Below are positions 62,776-64,000 of a DNA stretch of 64,000 nt, piece after piece; position 1 is the stretch's first letter; every line of letters starts with the position of its first letter. Where the stretch lies: the NCBI GenBank assembly GCA_041178325.1, contig JBEGVN010000017.1:1-64000 (forward strand). The letters are read 5' to 3'. The notes under the pieces are model-generated. The model saw only the letters and a program-made list of their open reading frames with translations. It did no database searches and was not told the origin of the DNA. Source of the DNA: UBA6136 sp041178325 (GTDB lineage: Bacteria > Pseudomonadota > Gammaproteobacteria > Methylococcales > Methylococcaceae). The position numbers were made by a program, and so were the translations under genes.

Positions 62776-64000
62776 TTGAAACCCGTATCAATCGGCTTGC
62801 TCGGTCTTGGCACAGTGGGCGGCGGCACGGTCAGCGTGCTGCAACGAAATGCCAGTGAGATCACCCGCCGCGCCGGAAGAGCCATCAAGATCCGTTCCGC
62901 GTCCGCACGAGACCTGAACCGCGTCCGCATCTGCGATGTTCAGGGCATTCATCTAACGACCGATCCCTTCACGATCGTTAATGACCCCGAAATCGATATC
63001 GTGGTTGAGCTCATAGGTGGCATCAATCCTGCCCGCGAATTAGTGCTTCAAGCCTTGGAAAATGGCAAGCACGTAGTGACCGCAAACAAAGCCCTGATTG
63101 CACTCCACGGCAACGAAATTTTTGCCAAAGCCCGAGAAAAGGGACTGATGGTGGCATTCGAGGCAGCTGTGGCAGGGGGAATTCCGGTGATTAAGGCCAT
63201 CAGGGAGGGCCTTGCGGGCAATACGGTTGAATGGTTAGCCGGAATCATCAACGGCACCTGTAATTTCATCCTTACCGAGATGCGCGACAAAGGGCGAAGC
63301 TTCTCGGACGTCCTTAGCGATGCTCAGGCCTTGGGTTATGCGGAAGCTGACCCGACCTTTGATATTGAAGGTATTGATGCGGCTCACAAGCTAACCATCC
63401 TGGCTTCCATTGCTTTTGGCATTCCTCTTCAGGCCGACAAAGTCGCGATCGAGGGCATCACGGGCATCACTGCCATGGATGTCAACTATGCCGAGGCCCT
63501 AGGCTACCGGATCAAGCTTCTTGGGATTGCCCGAAGGGCCTCCCGTGGCATCGAACTTCGGGTCCATCCGACCCTGATCCCTTATCGGCGACTGATCGCA
63601 AATGTGGATGGGGTCATGAATGCTGTTCTGGTTAAGGCAGATGCCGTTGGCTCAACCCTTTACTATGGTGCAGGGGCCGGCGCTGAACCTACGGCATCTG
63701 CCGTGGTTGCCGACCTTGTGGATGTCGTTCGAACTTTGACATCAGATCCGGAGAATCGCGTTCCCCACCTTGCCTTCCAGCCGGGGGCTATTGCCGAGCT
63801 TCCGATCCTTCCGATTGCTGAAATCGAGAGCGCATACTACCTTCGCCTCAGTGCGAGCGATCAGCCCGGCGTGCTCGCAGATGTAACCCGCATTCTTGCC
63901 GATCATGCGATCAGTATTGAAGCGATCCTCCAGAAGGAACCGCCAGAGGGCGAAAATTTCCTTCCCGTGATCATGCTGACGCATCGAGTCCTCGAAAAGG
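62776..64000 (+). CDS. hom: Homoserine dehydrogenase (3' end beyond window)
   Basis: Homoserine dehydrogenase reduces aspartate semialdehyde to homoserine for threonine and methionine. The product starts with TTG (LKPVSIGLLGLGTVGGGT), preceded by AGAGGAA. NAD(P)-binding GLGTVGGG, VVTANKALIA and the catalytic block AGIINGTCNFILTEM with GYAEADPTFDIEG are seen. The C-terminal ACT domain begins at YYLRLSASDQPGVLADV. The frame is open to the window end (408 codons), so about 30 residues are missing. Confidence 0.97.
   Translation, partial: MKPVSIGLLGLGTVGGGTVSVLQRNASEITRRAGRAIKIRSASARDLNRVRICDVQGIHLTTDPFTIVNDPEIDIVVELIGGINPARELVLQALENGKHVVTANKALIALHGNEIFAKAREKGLMVAFEAAVAGGIPVIKAIREGLAGNTVEWLAGIINGTCNFILTEMRDKGRSFSDVLSDAQALGYAEADPTFDIEGIDAAHKLTILASIAFGIPLQADKVAIEGITGITAMDVNYAEALGYRIKLLGIARRASRGIELRVHPTLIPYRRLIANVDGVMNAVLVKADAVGSTLYYGAGAGAEPTASAVVADLVDVVRTLTSDPENRVPHLAFQPGAIAELPILPIAEIESAYYLRLSASDQPGVLADVTRILADHAISIEAILQKEPPEGENFLPVIMLTHRVLEK

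Noticed and set aside
1..64000. CRISPR arrays, insertion sequences, prophage or defence islands
   Set aside because: No direct-repeat arrays, transposase or phage genes were seen; base and codon use look even and almost all genes are core functions.

Overview
The window reads as an ordinary chromosomal core segment of a Gram-negative, aerobic, ubiquinone-using proteobacterium, most likely a gammaproteobacterium. Reasons: ubiG, lpxD, ihfA, a type II secretion system with an outer-membrane secretin lipoprotein, a bioB-F-H-C-D operon, the order thrS-infC-rpmI-rplT-pheS-pheT-ihfA, and the block mtaD-ubiG-mupP/gph-yciK known from pseudomonads and relatives. The species cannot be fixed from the sequence. 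I see no prophage, insertion sequence, integron or CRISPR array, and no stretch above 300 bases without a gene.

Layout. 1-9 kb: tail of an unknown gene, then the leftward mfd, aguB, aguA (putrescine from agmatine), cstA and a class I aminotransferase. 9.1-13.2 kb: rightward mtaD, ubiG, mupP/gph, yciK-like SDR and sufT. 13.2-18.2 kb: leftward MFS transporter, aroC, GDSL lipoprotein esterase, prmB, argC. 18.2-25.3 kb: translation block ihfA, pheT, pheS, rplT, rpmI, infC, thrS and tRNA-Val(GAC), with a rare AUC start for infC. 25.4-27.6 kb: groESL with a perfect CIRCE operator over a sigma70-type promoter. 27.7-31.4 kb: redox two-component pair regA/regB, a candidate small RNA on the opposite strand, msrA and the chaperone gene hslO.

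31.4-35.9 kb: aa3/caa3-type cytochrome c oxidase genes (coxB fused to a cytochrome c domain, coxA, a 36-residue membrane peptide gene, cox11, coxC), preceded by a DUF2244 gene. 36.5-40.9 kb: bioBFHCD with a putative BirA operator. 41.0-45.8 kb: EmrA/EmrB/outer-membrane-factor efflux system with a divergent TetR regulator and a perfect 15-bp palindromic operator. 45.8-47.7 kb: exonuclease III and an LpxD-like acyltransferase. 47.7-59.2 kb: complete Xps-type type II secretion operon gspE-F-G-H-I-J-K-L-M-N/C-D plus a small exported protein. 59.2-64 kb: GNAT acetyltransferase, Nif3-like protein, thiD, alaC and a truncated hom.

The most interesting items are small and non-protein or near-invisible: the three-hairpin candidate sRNA with an exposed anti-Shine-Dalgarno CCUCCUU, the unlisted 36-aa gene inside the cox operon, the AUC start of infC, the biotin operator, an intercistronic hairpin after gspG, and the missing standard start codon of gspM. 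I did not find a clear new multi-gene defence or metabolic system.
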